A stretch of 64,000 nucleotides of DNA from Promethearchaeota archaeon (GTDB lineage Archaea > Asgardarchaeota > Lokiarchaeia > Sigyniarchaeales > SOKP01). Positions 8,810-17,970 of the stretch are shown here, one piece after another (within the stretch, counting starts at the first letter, position 1; each line of letters begins with the position of its first letter). The notes under the pieces are model-generated. The model saw only the letters and a list, made by a program, of their open reading frames with translations. It was not told where the DNA came from and did no database searches. The stretch covers positions 310,001-374,000 of the forward strand of contig JAEOUA010000010.1 in assembly GCA_016839555.1 (NCBI GenBank), written 5' to 3'. The translations under genes and the position numbers were made by a program.

Positions 8810-9718
8810 ATGAAAGATATACTTATTAAGATTTCTGATGATTTTCCAGAAATTTTTTTCGTAAAAGGACAGAGAAACGGAAAATACCCATATTCCCATA
8901 GTATGCTATTAAAAGACACTCTTATTGATACAGGAATATCAAGCGGTTTTTTAAGGAAACTTAAACGAAAAATAAAAATTAATAATGTAATTTTATCACA
9001 CTGGCACGAGGATCATATATGTGGCAATCGTCTCTTATCCCAGGCGAATTTTATGGCTCATAAGGAAGATATCCATATAATAGAAGATATATCGAAAATG
9101 TACGAATATTATCACGTGTCCAATGATCCTGAGCAAATTGAACTTTTTGACGCTATTTTACAAGGTTTACGATTAAAGAATACCACCATTGATAGCATTC
9201 TCTCAGATAAGGATATTATAGAAATAAACGATTTATACGAACTGCAAGTTATTCATACGCCAGGGCATACCAAAGGTCATTCTTGTTTTTATGAGAAAAA
9301 TTCAAAAATTATATTTTTAGCAGATATTGACTTAAGCAGTTTCGGTCCTTGGTATGGATGTAAAGATTCAAATATTATGGAATTTGAAGACTCTATTAAA
9401 AAATTAAAAGAATTGCAGATTGAAATAGCAGTCTCCGCTCATAAAGGTATTATTTATGGGTCAAGTAATATCCAGAATCAGCTAGAGGAGTATTTAAAAA
9501 AAATATATCAAAGAGATGAAAAAATATTAAAATTTCTTTCAGAAAATTCCCCTAAAACTTTAGAAGACCTAGCAAACAAAAATATTATCTATTCTACCTA
9601 TAGTGAATATAAAATTTATGAAATCCTTGCTGAAAAAATAATGATTAAATCTCATTTAACTAAACTACTTAAAGAAAATAAAATTTCACAAAAAAATAAT
9701 GGATATATTTTGAGCTAG
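8810..9718 (+). CDS. Metallo-beta-lactamase-fold hydrolase with C-terminal winged helix
   Basis: 302 aa. The zinc motif HWHEDH is at residues 64-69, the third His is in HTPGHTKGHS (His153), and the bridging Asp in ADID at 172-174. The last 80 residues are helical with a winged-helix look (LEDLANKN...LLKENKI), as in LACTB2-like members. The family includes thioesterases, glyoxalase-II-type enzymes and nucleases; no nuclease beta-CASP insert is present. It is a stand-alone plus-strand gene divergent from the four-helix protein. Substrate not predictable. Confidence 0.85.
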   Translation: MKDILIKISDDFPEIFFVKGQRNGKYPYSHSMLLKDTLIDTGISSGFLRKLKRKIKINNVILSHWHEDHICGNRLLSQANFMAHKEDIHIIEDISKMYEYYHVSNDPEQIELFDAILQGLRLKNTTIDSILSDKDIIEINDLYELQVIHTPGHTKGHSCFYEKNSKIIFLADIDLSSFGPWYGCKDSNIMEFEDSIKKLKELQIEIAVSAHKGIIYGSSNIQNQLEEYLKKIYQRDEKILKFLSENSPKTLEDLANKNIIYSTYSEYKIYEILAEKIMIKSHLTKLLKENKISQKNNGYILS

Positions 9719-9832
9719 AGATTCTTTCTACTTAAAAAATAAATAATGATAAAAATATAAAGATTAAAAACTAGAATAATAAAAATAGATAATTAAGGAA
9801 AAATACTGTGCTGATTAAATAATTCAGACATT

Positions 9833-10894
9833 TTAAAAGATTTCAGCTTTTTGCTCCCTTTTTTCTATCTCGAATCTCTTCTTCCGTTTTATCATTTCCG
9901 TGAAAGCCCCAATTCTTGTTTTCAAACCCGCGTCGCCAGAATGCTCATCCATTATGATAGCCAAGTAAGGGAGTCTCACCACTTTCATATCTCTCATGAT
10001 TAATTCAGAAATAAGGCTATCTGGTCCACAAGCAAAACTAATTAAGAACACAACACCGTCTATTTCATTTCTTCCTTTAGTTAGATAATATCTAACCGCC
10101 TGCATGAGCTCTTCCTCATGTATCCAATAATTTTGGAGTTTTCTATTCACAACAACAGGTACTTTAAACACAGATTCAGGCAAATTTTCAATAGTTAATA
10201 CCTCCGCGCCCATTTCATGTAATTTCTTCTGAAAATCTAAGTTAATATAGGTATCAAATAGATTATATCCGTGGCCCAGCAACAAAAGTTTTATCTCACC
10301 TTTCTTCTGTTTTTTTGGCAATTTGAAGGGTCTGTCTCGCCTAACTAACCGTAATGCATAATTAACAGGAGCACCTTCTCGGAGGAAATTTAAATATTCC
10401 CGGTAATAATTCTTTGCTTTTTCATAAGCCTCTAATGATTCTTCTCTGCTTTTTCCTAATTGCTTACCAAGCTCTATAGCAGAAATAGATATGGGAAATT
10501 CTTTTATATTAACTTCAAAATTCAATATCTCTGGAACATTGGGAAGAATTTTGATTACATCGGGAAGTGAGATAAATTTAGGACAGAAGAATCCCTCTTT
10601 TACATCTGACACGTATCGAGGAACAAACAAATAATCTAAATCCGGGTAATTTTCTATTAAATGAAATATATGCCCATAATAGATTTTCATAGGAATGCAA
10701 AGTTCACCAAAGCCATGCTGGACGCCCACCTCTACGATTTTTTTGTTTGTTTCAGGGCTTAATATGATTTCCACTCCTAATTCATCTAAAATTTTTTTCC
10801 AAAATGGGAAGTATCGATAGTAATGAAGCGCACGTGCGATACCGACTTTGATTTTTGAACTCTCTTCTTGTTGTATAATTGACATTTTAAGCAT
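9833..10894 (-). CDS. COG3580/DUF2229-like protein related to dehydratase activases
   Basis: 353 aa. The start KVGIARALHYYRYFPFW and the run GVEIILSPETNKKIVEVG, then ELCIPMK, FFCPKF and SFACGPD, match the DUF2229/COG3580 module of large acyl-CoA dehydratase activase proteins. A DEHSGDAGLKTR motif is shared with the 4702 protein. It is the last gene of a minus-strand operon: 11 bp separate it from the acyltransferase gene at 10906. The conserved cysteines could hold an Fe-S cluster, but that is inference. No ATPase or dehydratase partner is encoded here. Confidence 0.75.
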   Translation of the reverse strand: MLKMSIIQQEESSKIKVGIARALHYYRYFPFWKKILDELGVEIILSPETNKKIVEVGVQHGFGELCIPMKIYYGHIFHLIENYPDLDYLFVPRYVSDVKEGFFCPKFISLPDVIKILPNVPEILNFEVNIKEFPISISAIELGKQLGKSREESLEAYEKAKNYYREYLNFLREGAPVNYALRLVRRDRPFKLPKKQKKGEIKLLLLGHGYNLFDTYINLDFQKKLHEMGAEVLTIENLPESVFKVPVVVNRKLQNYWIHEEELMQAVRYYLTKGRNEIDGVVFLISFACGPDSLISELIMRDMKVVRLPYLAIIMDEHSGDAGLKTRIGAFTEMIKRKKRFEIEKREQKAEIF

Positions 10895-10905
10895 TTACTA
10901 GATGT

Positions 10906-12612
10906 TTAAACTTCTGTTTCATCATATACTAAGAGTTCTTCAATTCTCTTCATCAGATTATTTGTTAATCTCTTTAATTCATCATAATCTGGCATTGGTT
11001 TATCAAAATATTTTGCATGTTCCATAAAGGGTTCTCCCGCTTTAAAAGTAGAGCCATGTCCAAAATAGATCGTTTTTGCGTGTTTAGGATAGGTATGTTC
11101 GGTACCTGTTATTCCTATGGGAATGATCGGAACTTTCGCATTAATTGCTAACCGAACCGCGCCTGTATGTCCCTCTAAAACCTCTGGTCCAGAGTGAGTA
11201 GTACCTTCGGGATATACCACTACTAATTCTCCATCTTCAAGCCTATCTTTTGAATAACTATAAGATTCCATATCATGAGTACCTCTTCTTAACGGATATG
11301 CGTGGTGAGTTCGCACCCAAGCATTAACAATCGGGATTTGAAATAATTCTTGTTTTGACATCTGATATAGCATCCGTCTCTTCGTCACCTCTAGACAATA
11401 AGCATGCATGATTACATCCCATTCAGAGTTATGATTCGAACAAATCAAAGCTCCTCCTTCATCTGGCACATTCTCATATCCTTCAATTTTAAGTGGCGCA
11501 AAATTGTCAACGATGAATTTTACAGTCGGATATGTGAGACCATGTTGAATAAGTTCTTGGAATTTATATCGGAGTCCAAATTCTTCCAGGATTTTCAATA
11601 AAGCAAACCATGCATCATCGATAGATTGAAGGAAATAATTTTGATAATATTTTAACCAATATTTAAATCCCTTTTGTTGTTTTTCTTTTTTCTCATCTTC
11701 TGGAGATCCTATAGAAAGCTCATCTGGAGTTTTGTGTTTAATTACCTTTTTTGCATATTGTCCCTTTCCTTCACGTAAATCTAGTATCTTTTGCCGTAAT
11801 TCATCTGTTAATTTCCTTGCGAGTTCAGGAGTAAGTTTTCCCTTATATTCATCATAACGGAAGGGTTTTCCTACTCGGGCTTTCACTTGAACGGGAGTAC
11901 CAATTAATTTTCCCTTAGGAAGAGCATCCCGTGATCCTAAAATGGCTATCGGAACTATTGGCACACCAGTCTCTACTGCAAGTCTTACGGCTCCCGTTTT
12001 AAATTCACCTAAAGTGCCATCCATACTTCTCGTACCTTCTGGAAAGATGCCTACGCATTCACCTATTTCTAATTTATGTTTTGCATAAACCCATGCTTTT
12101 TTTACATCCTCCTTATTTCCTCTTTCACCTAATGTAAATGCACTTAAGTTTTTAAATAGCGTACGAATAATGGGAGTCTTAAAGTTCTCTGGTTTGCTCA
12201 TAAAGTTTAATTTACGAAAATTTGTCATACCGCAGAAGAAAGGATCAAGGTGCGAATTATGATCTGAAACTACAATACATGGTTCGGTATCTGGGAAAAG
12301 TTGGCCATCTTCATATTCGCAATCAAATCTCCATAAAAGACGACAAGCGTGTTTTACCCAAATTTCCGCCAGCCACCATTGAATTCTTTGCTCTGATTCG
12401 GTTAGTCCTAATTGATCAATTATTTTACGATAGATATCATTTAAGGGATCAATAGGGTTGTATTTTAAAATTTTATAGAGAAAATTTTGATGAGGTTTTT
12501 TCCATTTTAATTCCTCGCTGGGTCGCTCTTCTTCAGCCTCCCATTCACCTATAGTCTTCTGTTGAATATTACTAATTTTTTCCTTTTCTATTTCACTTTC
12601 TTGTTCTACCAT
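10906..12612 (-). CDS. Tandem (two-domain) PlsC-type lysophospholipid acyltransferase
   Basis: 568 aa with two complete PlsC/AGPAT domains. Domain 1 has the H(x4)D motif at His118-Asp123 (DHNSHLD), FPEGTRS at 190-196 and VPIVPI near 217. Domain 2 has His394-Asp399 (NHNSEWD), YPEGTTHS at 468-474 and VPIIPIG near 494. No transmembrane anchor is obvious. Such enzymes move an acyl group from acyl-CoA or acyl-ACP to lysophosphatidate-like acceptors. It sits in an operon after an HAD phosphatase (16-bp gap) and before the COG3580-like gene (11-bp gap). Both active sites look intact, so an acyl-glycerol or other acyl-lipid product is plausible in a cell expected to make ether lipids. Confidence 0.88.
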   Translation of the reverse strand: MVEQESEIEKEKISNIQQKTIGEWEAEEERPSEELKWKKPHQNFLYKILKYNPIDPLNDIYRKIIDQLGLTESEQRIQWWLAEIWVKHACRLLWRFDCEYEDGQLFPDTEPCIVVSDHNSHLDPFFCGMTNFRKLNFMSKPENFKTPIIRTLFKNLSAFTLGERGNKEDVKKAWVYAKHKLEIGECVGIFPEGTRSMDGTLGEFKTGAVRLAVETGVPIVPIAILGSRDALPKGKLIGTPVQVKARVGKPFRYDEYKGKLTPELARKLTDELRQKILDLREGKGQYAKKVIKHKTPDELSIGSPEDEKKEKQQKGFKYWLKYYQNYFLQSIDDAWFALLKILEEFGLRYKFQELIQHGLTYPTVKFIVDNFAPLKIEGYENVPDEGGALICSNHNSEWDVIMHAYCLEVTKRRMLYQMSKQELFQIPIVNAWVRTHHAYPLRRGTHDMESYSYSKDRLEDGELVVVYPEGTTHSGPEVLEGHTGAVRLAINAKVPIIPIGITGTEHTYPKHAKTIYFGHGSTFKAGEPFMEHAKYFDKPMPDYDELKRLTNNLMKRIEELLVYDETEV

Positions 12613-12628
12613 ATTAAAATATCATCTC

Positions 12629-13420
12629 TCAAGATTTTATTTTTAATGAATTTTTTTCATTAGTGTTTGTTATTTCTTTATATTTTATTCCAAATAATTC
12701 CAATAATTGGTTCAACGAATTCAAAAGTAAATCAGGATGAAAACTCTGAAGAATATCCTCATTACTTATTCCACTGGAAATAGCAATGGTCCATAATCCC
12801 GCTTCACGGCCAGCTTCTATATCTGTGGGCATATCTCCCACCAGCAAAAATTCATTTCCATGAAAGGGATTATATCGGCTTAAGACGGGCTGAAGTGCTC
12901 GAGGATCTGGCTTTAATACCGGTAATTCATCGGCTCCAAAAACACCATCGAAATAATCCTTACAATTTTCCTCCTCTAAATGCTGGATGATATTCTTCGT
13001 CTGATTATGAGAAACTATATACAAATCGTATTTTTTACTCAATTCTTTAATTAATTGAATAGCTTCTGCGAAAAATTTCGCTTCTTTTTCATATTCTAAA
13101 TATTTAGAGAAGATTTTGGTGGCAATGCTTAATTTTTTTAAGAAGGTGATATTGCTTAGCGAGGTTATATGTTTGAAGATTTGATGTGATTGAAGGATTA
13201 TTTTTGGTAATGGATATCCTTGTACAGATTCTATCACGGCCCCTATCTCTTTAATAGTTTTTTCCATATCATATTCAATCTTATTTTCTTTGAGAACTTC
13301 ATCAATTGAACGTTCTAGTGGTTCATTTATATCCAATAACGTGCCATCAAAATCAAAAATGATACTACGTAAAGTATTGGATTCAAGCCAATTCAATAGT
13401 AGATTGTCTTTATCGTTCAT
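12629..13420 (-). CDS. HAD-superfamily phosphatase (phosphoglycolate-phosphatase-like)
   Basis: 263 aa. The nucleophile motif FDFDGTLLD is at 22-30 (Asp23, Asp25), motif II is VSHNQTK, the motif III Lys is in KPDPRA, and motif IV is GDMPTDIEAGREAGL. A helical cap lies between motifs I and II (C1 type). This is the Gph-like group, which dephosphorylates small organic phosphates. It is the first gene of the operon with the tandem acyltransferase, so a lipid-precursor phosphate is one possible substrate (inference only). Confidence 0.85.
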   Translation of the reverse strand: MNDKDNLLLNWLESNTLRSIIFDFDGTLLDINEPLERSIDEVLKENKIEYDMEKTIKEIGAVIESVQGYPLPKIILQSHQIFKHITSLSNITFLKKLSIATKIFSKYLEYEKEAKFFAEAIQLIKELSKKYDLYIVSHNQTKNIIQHLEEENCKDYFDGVFGADELPVLKPDPRALQPVLSRYNPFHGNEFLLVGDMPTDIEAGREAGLWTIAISSGISNEDILQSFHPDLLLNSLNQLLELFGIKYKEITNTNEKNSLKIKS

Positions 13421-13841
13421 ATCTCCTACTCGCTTTGTTATATAGGTATCTATTGTTTTAATTCGGAATAAAATTCTACTTAAAAGATCTTTTATATTAA
13501 ATTTTTATTTATATATTCAAGATTTTTATAAAAAGCTTTTGCGATAAAAAATAAGATTATGGATATTACTAATTTACTAATTTTTGGTAAAATTTATAAC
13601 TCAATTTACAAGTTAGTATAATTACTTGTAAGATCTAATCAAACTCGTAAAAATTTTATTAAGGATTAAAAAAATTTTTATATGTTCTTATGATTAAATT
13701 AGGATAATTCTTAGAAATAGAATTAAATAAACCTTGTCATAGGCTATATAAAATATATAAATTAAAATTTGAAAATTGATTTTACCACACATATTCTGTT
13801 TTTATTAATTTTCTAACCTAATAACAAGGAATAGTAAAATT
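13421..13841. other. Divergent intergenic region
   Basis: 421 bp, extremely AT-rich, between the HAD operon (minus) and MFS paralogue 2 (plus). TATA-like runs such as TATATAAAATATATAAA near 13743-13760 could be the rightward promoter. No ORF or RNA-like structure seen. Confidence 0.45.
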
Positions 13842-15281
13842 ATGAAAAAAAAAGAAGATCGGGAAGACTTAAAAGGTTCCTATAATAAAAAATTATGGCC
13901 CTTATACTTGCTTAATGGATTCCAGTCCATTGCGTTTGGAGGTTTTATAATTTTAATAGTTCCGCTTTCAGAAATCTTTTGGCCCGGTGATACTACTCAT
14001 TTTATAGAGATGGGGTTGTTATATTCAACTTTATCTTGGACATCTGCGATTGGGGGGTTGTTATTGGGTAGATTAATTGATAAATATTCAAGAAAATTGA
14101 TTATTATCATTATTTCTATTTTTAGAGGATTTCCGATGATATTACTAGGTTTTGCCATAGCGGGACAAGGAATTAACACCTGGACTTATTTTATTGTAAT
14201 GATTGCTATCTTTGGTTTTTCTGCGGGAGGATCTTGGCCATGTGTCATAAGTCTCTCAAATGATATCGTTCCCAGAAATTATCGCAGCCGTTTTTTTGGG
14301 TTATACGAAATAATTCGCCGAAGTTCTAATATGGGGGGGTGGCTTATTGTGACTTATCTTGTACAATATGGTTTTTGGAGGGAATATTTTTGGGGTATAG
14401 GTATTCTAATATTATTCTCAGGAGGCATTTTTGCCATTCATAACAAAGAACCTAAACGAGGAGCAATACAAGAAGAACTATATGATGTGTTGAAAGATGA
14501 ATCGATTGTCTACGATTTTCAAATAGACAAAAAAATGATAAAGGAAACCATGCTTAGTAAGACAAATATTGTTGCCCTTATTGAGGGAATTTTTACTTGG
14601 ATTTTAATGTCAAGTTTAAATTTCCTTATTTTAAATTTCATTCAAAATCCCCCGATAAATATTTCTGAATTTTCTACAGCTGTATTTCTAGTATTTTTCG
14701 GATTAACCGGGGGAGTTTTTTCCCAACTTGTGTTTGCTCGAATGAGTGATAAGCTTGCTGAGAAAAAAAGTATTATACGCTTGCCTATCATTGTCATGTC
14801 TATAGCAGGAGGACTTGCGACCTTCGCTGTTTTCTTTTTCTTACCATGGCAACCCTTTACTCCTGAACAAGGTAAAGATATCTTCTTTTTATTGACTTTA
14901 CCAATTATCTGGATTATGGGCACATTATTTTTCACTTCTCGGTCTTTCTTTTCTTTATATATCTCGAATCAAGCCCCTGTATTACAAGAGATTAATCTCC
15001 CAGAAGCTCAAGGACAAATTATTTCTTGGAATCAATTTCTCGAAGCATTTGGAAGGGGGATTGGTCCCACATTATGCGGGGTTTTATTGGAGGTTACTAA
15101 TAAAAATTATCAGTTGACAGTTCTTATTGTAGTCGTATGTATTCTGCCCGGCATCGTTTTGTGGCTATTAGCTTTAAAATGGTATCCTAATGATCGTAAA
15201 AATATCAAGAAGATTCTAAAACAGAGAGCAGAGCTATTAAAATCGCAAAATAGGCAAAAATTTAATCCAGATACAATTTAA
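13842..15281 (+). CDS. MFS transporter, paralogue 2
   Basis: 479 aa with about 12 transmembrane segments, the MFS loop motif GRLIDKYSRK after helix 2 and a long charged central loop. It matches the 3247 protein along its length, including WPGDxxHxxEMGLL near the start and LPEAQGQIISWNQFLE in the second half. A charged C-terminal tail of about 35 residues is cytoplasmic. The start ATG follows a short A-rich leader. Its end is 32 bp from the end of the convergent MFS gene at 15314. Confidence 0.85.
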   Translation: MKKKEDREDLKGSYNKKLWPLYLLNGFQSIAFGGFIILIVPLSEIFWPGDTTHFIEMGLLYSTLSWTSAIGGLLLGRLIDKYSRKLIIIIISIFRGFPMILLGFAIAGQGINTWTYFIVMIAIFGFSAGGSWPCVISLSNDIVPRNYRSRFFGLYEIIRRSSNMGGWLIVTYLVQYGFWREYFWGIGILILFSGGIFAIHNKEPKRGAIQEELYDVLKDESIVYDFQIDKKMIKETMLSKTNIVALIEGIFTWILMSSLNFLILNFIQNPPINISEFSTAVFLVFFGLTGGVFSQLVFARMSDKLAEKKSIIRLPIIVMSIAGGLATFAVFFFLPWQPFTPEQGKDIFFLLTLPIIWIMGTLFFTSRSFFSLYISNQAPVLQEINLPEAQGQIISWNQFLEAFGRGIGPTLCGVLLEVTNKNYQLTVLIVVVCILPGIVLWLLALKWYPNDRKNIKKILKQRAELLKSQNRQKFNPDTI

Positions 15282-15313
15282 TTTTCATTAATTCTAATTT
15301 ATAAGAAAATAGG

Positions 15314-16534
15314 TTATTTATTGGCTATTTTAAGACTTATAATAATTCCAATTGATATAATTATAAATGCAATGACAATATAATATAATATTGGAATCCC
15401 AAATATGACATAAACAACACCTACAAAAGAATATCCCAAGAATCTGAGGCTATTAATAATTGCTGAATTAGTACCCTTCGCTTCTGGATTCAAGTCCATA
15501 GATTTTTTAAATAATGCGGGCCAAATGAAAACAGAACCTAAATAGATTATAAAACTAATTATTGAAAATATTAGAATTGATGTACTATATTGAAGCATTA
15601 AAATAGTTATCATTAACACAAAACCCAATAGGATCATAGTTAAGGGTCTAATTTTATCTAATAACGACCCACTGAACGGAGAAATAATAACTGAGATAAG
15701 TCCATTGACTGTTAAAATAAGTGAGACTGCATTTGCGACTTCTAGAGTACTTAAATTCTGTATATTTATATTCATTTGCTCGTTTAAAGTATTCGTTAAG
15801 GTGATAACGGTAAAAAAACAGAAGAAGCCAAGGCATCCAAGTAATAAAATCTCTTTTTTTAGATTTTCTTTTAATTGCACTTTTAGGGCCTTAATATGAT
15901 ATTTTACCTCTAGAAGACCCTTCTTTTTTTCCCTTTCCTTTAAATCAAAAGGTCTACATATTAAAACTTCACAATTATTTAATGCATAAAAAAATAATAT
16001 TAAGGAAAGGCCAGTAATTATAGGATTAAAAATAAATAATAATCTCCAATTTATATTTGCGAATAACCCCGCTAAAATCGCTCCACCACTTATTCCGATT
16101 CCCGCCGAACTATTATAAATCCCCATGATTAATCCTTCCTTTTCTTCAGGAGTAATAATGCTTAGTATTGCAAGTACTGTGGGATTGATAAGAGCAAAAC
16201 CTAATCCTTGAATAAAAAGGGCAAACAAAAACAAATAATAATTTTTCAGATAAACCGATAGTAAGCATGTCAGTATTCCTAATAAAAATAAAATATATCC
16301 TCCTAAAACAACTTGTTTTTTATCGACAATATCAGAAAATGTGCCCGCAAATAACTGGAGTACCGCGAATGGGAACATATAAATGAAAAAAGCTAATGAG
16401 ATAAAAGAAACAGAAGATAAAGAAAAATTGTCTCTTAATTGTTCAAAAAGAGGGATTAAAGCATTGGTGGATAATGGTCCTAACACAGAGGAAAGAAAAA
16501 TCAAATAATATCTTTTTCGAAAGGTGGTTTCCAT
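15314..16534 (-). CDS. MFS transporter of the drug/metabolite (DHA1-like) type
   Basis: 406 aa, about 12 hydrophobic helices. After helix 2 the loop reads GTFSDIVDKKQVV, the MFS motif A region, and helix 5 has a GISGGAILAG stretch resembling motif C of antiporters. It is not close to the two paralogues at 3247 and 13842. Likely an exporter by motif C, but the substrate is unknown. Confidence 0.8.
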   Translation of the reverse strand: METTFRKRYYLIFLSSVLGPLSTNALIPLFEQLRDNFSLSSVSFISLAFFIYMFPFAVLQLFAGTFSDIVDKKQVVLGGYILFLLGILTCLLSVYLKNYYLFLFALFIQGLGFALINPTVLAILSIITPEEKEGLIMGIYNSSAGIGISGGAILAGLFANINWRLLFIFNPIITGLSLILFFYALNNCEVLICRPFDLKEREKKKGLLEVKYHIKALKVQLKENLKKEILLLGCLGFFCFFTVITLTNTLNEQMNINIQNLSTLEVANAVSLILTVNGLISVIISPFSGSLLDKIRPLTMILLGFVLMITILMLQYSTSILIFSIISFIIYLGSVFIWPALFKKSMDLNPEAKGTNSAIINSLRFLGYSFVGVVYVIFGIPILYYIVIAFIIISIGIIISLKIANK

Positions 16535-16776
16535 TTTGTTAGCTTAAATTTTAAGGGTATTTCTAGAAAAACGATTAATCACTATAAATTCTTTTTTTAA
16601 TTTATTATTAATTGCATTTAAATGAAATCTTTTTTAGTCGGTTATTTTTTTCCTTACTCATATTTTCTCTCAAATAATTATATCTTAATATTAGAACATA
16701 AATTAGATTATTCAGAGACTTATATATGAAGTTGATTTTCACTTTAGAATATTAGGAAAAAATAAATAGAAAATAA

Positions 16777-17073
16777 TTAGATATCAAGTGTTCTAAGTTT
16801 ATGTGAAACACTTCTGCGCCTCAAAATTTTTACAAAATCATTTTGTTTTTGTTCTAATTGATTTAAAAAAATATCCAGCTTATCAAAATTATTAAAAAAG
16901 TATTCTTCCCCATTGGCAATAATTTTTACCCCTCGGTTGTTTTGTTCTATAATCGCATAAATCCCTCCAATTGTTGGATCATGCTTAATAAATATTTTTT
17001 TATTTTCATTTGCCTCATTACCCTTTTTAGCCCAAAAATTATTCTTTAGCAAAAAATTTCTATACATACTCAA
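16777..17073 (-). CDS. Small conserved-looking hypothetical protein
   Basis: 98 aa, not recognised. Basic N-terminus, a middle predicted to be beta-rich (GGIYAIIEQNNRGVKIIANGEEYFF), and a helical, basic C-terminus (LRRRSVSHKLRTL). No membrane segment or cysteine motif. It could be a small nucleic-acid- or protein-binding module; the evidence is composition only. Confidence 0.45.
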   Translation of the reverse strand: MSMYRNFLLKNNFWAKKGNEANENKKIFIKHDPTIGGIYAIIEQNNRGVKIIANGEEYFFNNFDKLDIFLNQLEQKQNDFVKILRRRSVSHKLRTLDI

Positions 17074-17782
17074 TTTTCAATCACACACAATCTTTTAATT
17101 TTTAATATATATTTTGTATTGCTATATCTGAGTAATATAAATCAATTCCTTATTATAGAACACAATGTTATGTAGGAAAATATCTATGTATTATTTGTAT
17201 TTTTACAGGTGAAATCTTTTTTTATAATACTTATTTTTTAAAGTATATTTTTTAAAACCATCAAAATTATATTTAAATCATTAAGTAAAATAATTTCAAT
17301 TAATAAAACAAAAATTTTGATGGGGAGAAGTTAAAAATTTTTCCACTGCAAAATTATTATTTAAAAAACTAGAAAATTAAATAATTTTGTTAATTTAATT
17401 TTACTAACATATTGCTATGCAACTAGCTTCTTCCAAACTCAATTATTTTATTTTCCATAAGATTTTTTATTTATATTTTCCAAAATAAATAATTTATCTC
17501 AAAAAAAATGAAAGATGATATGGAAGGAGTGATCAATATAATTCAATTAAAATTTTTATGGCTAAACAATCCTTTATCTATTTTAATAGATATTCTGAAT
17601 TTGTTCAATAAGAAATCTTAAATTTAAATAAAAATGAACATTTTTTAGAAATCTAAACATTTAAATATGATACTCCTTCTTAATTTTTTCTCAACTAATA
17701 GTGTAATAATTAGATCACACAATAAGTAATAGAAATTTGTGAAATAAAATTTTTTCTAAGCATAATAGCTAGGATAAAATTT
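17074..17782. other. Gene-poor AT-rich stretch
   Basis: About 700 bp with no convincing gene. A 37-codon open frame at 17507-17620 has no supporting features. The composition is strongly AT up to about 17,780, where a GC-richer island begins. Confidence 0.4.
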
Positions 17783-17794
17783 GTGGAGATTGAG

Positions 17795-17899
17795 ATGTTT
17801 CCTCACAGTTTATTAAGACAATCTCCGGAGAAAAAAATTGTTCGCGATACGGTATTGTCTTGGAAAGTTAGCGAATGGAAAAAAAACCGGTTTTTATGA
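17795..17899 (+). CDS. Candidate 34-aa small protein (or gene fragment)
   Basis: ATG at 17795 to TGA at 17897-17899; an in-frame GTG at 17783 would add four residues. The product is basic and polar, with the core SPEKKIVRDTVLSWKVSEW. Codon composition is richer in GC than the surrounding non-coding DNA, and a strong hairpin follows the stop codon directly. It could be a real micro-protein, a remnant of a larger gene, or chance within a structured RNA. Confidence 0.3.
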   Translation: MFPHSLLRQSPEKKIVRDTVLSWKVSEWKKNRFL

Positions 17900-17930
17900 A
17901 AGAGGGGTTGTGCTATGCAACCTCTCTTTC
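17898..17930. terminator. Strong 13-bp hairpin
   Basis: 17898-17910 pairs with 17918-17930 over 13 positions (one G-T wobble) around a 7-nt loop. It begins at the stop codon of the small ORF at 17795, so it may end that transcript or form the end of an RNA gene. A perfect palindrome AAAAACCGGTTTTT lies at 17882-17895 and an 8-bp stem pairs 17785-17792 with 17819-17826. Confidence 0.45.
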
Positions 17931-17970
17931 TAAATATATAAATTTTAAAAAAGTGATATAATATTAAAGT

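Noticed and set aside
8810..9718. RNA-processing beta-CASP nuclease identity for the MBL protein
   Set aside because: No beta-CASP insert; the small winged-helix C-terminus fits LACTB2-like hydrolases.
17783..17930. Island as RNase P or SRP RNA
   Set aside because: None of the conserved RNase P core strings or the SRP tetraloop helix could be found on either strand.
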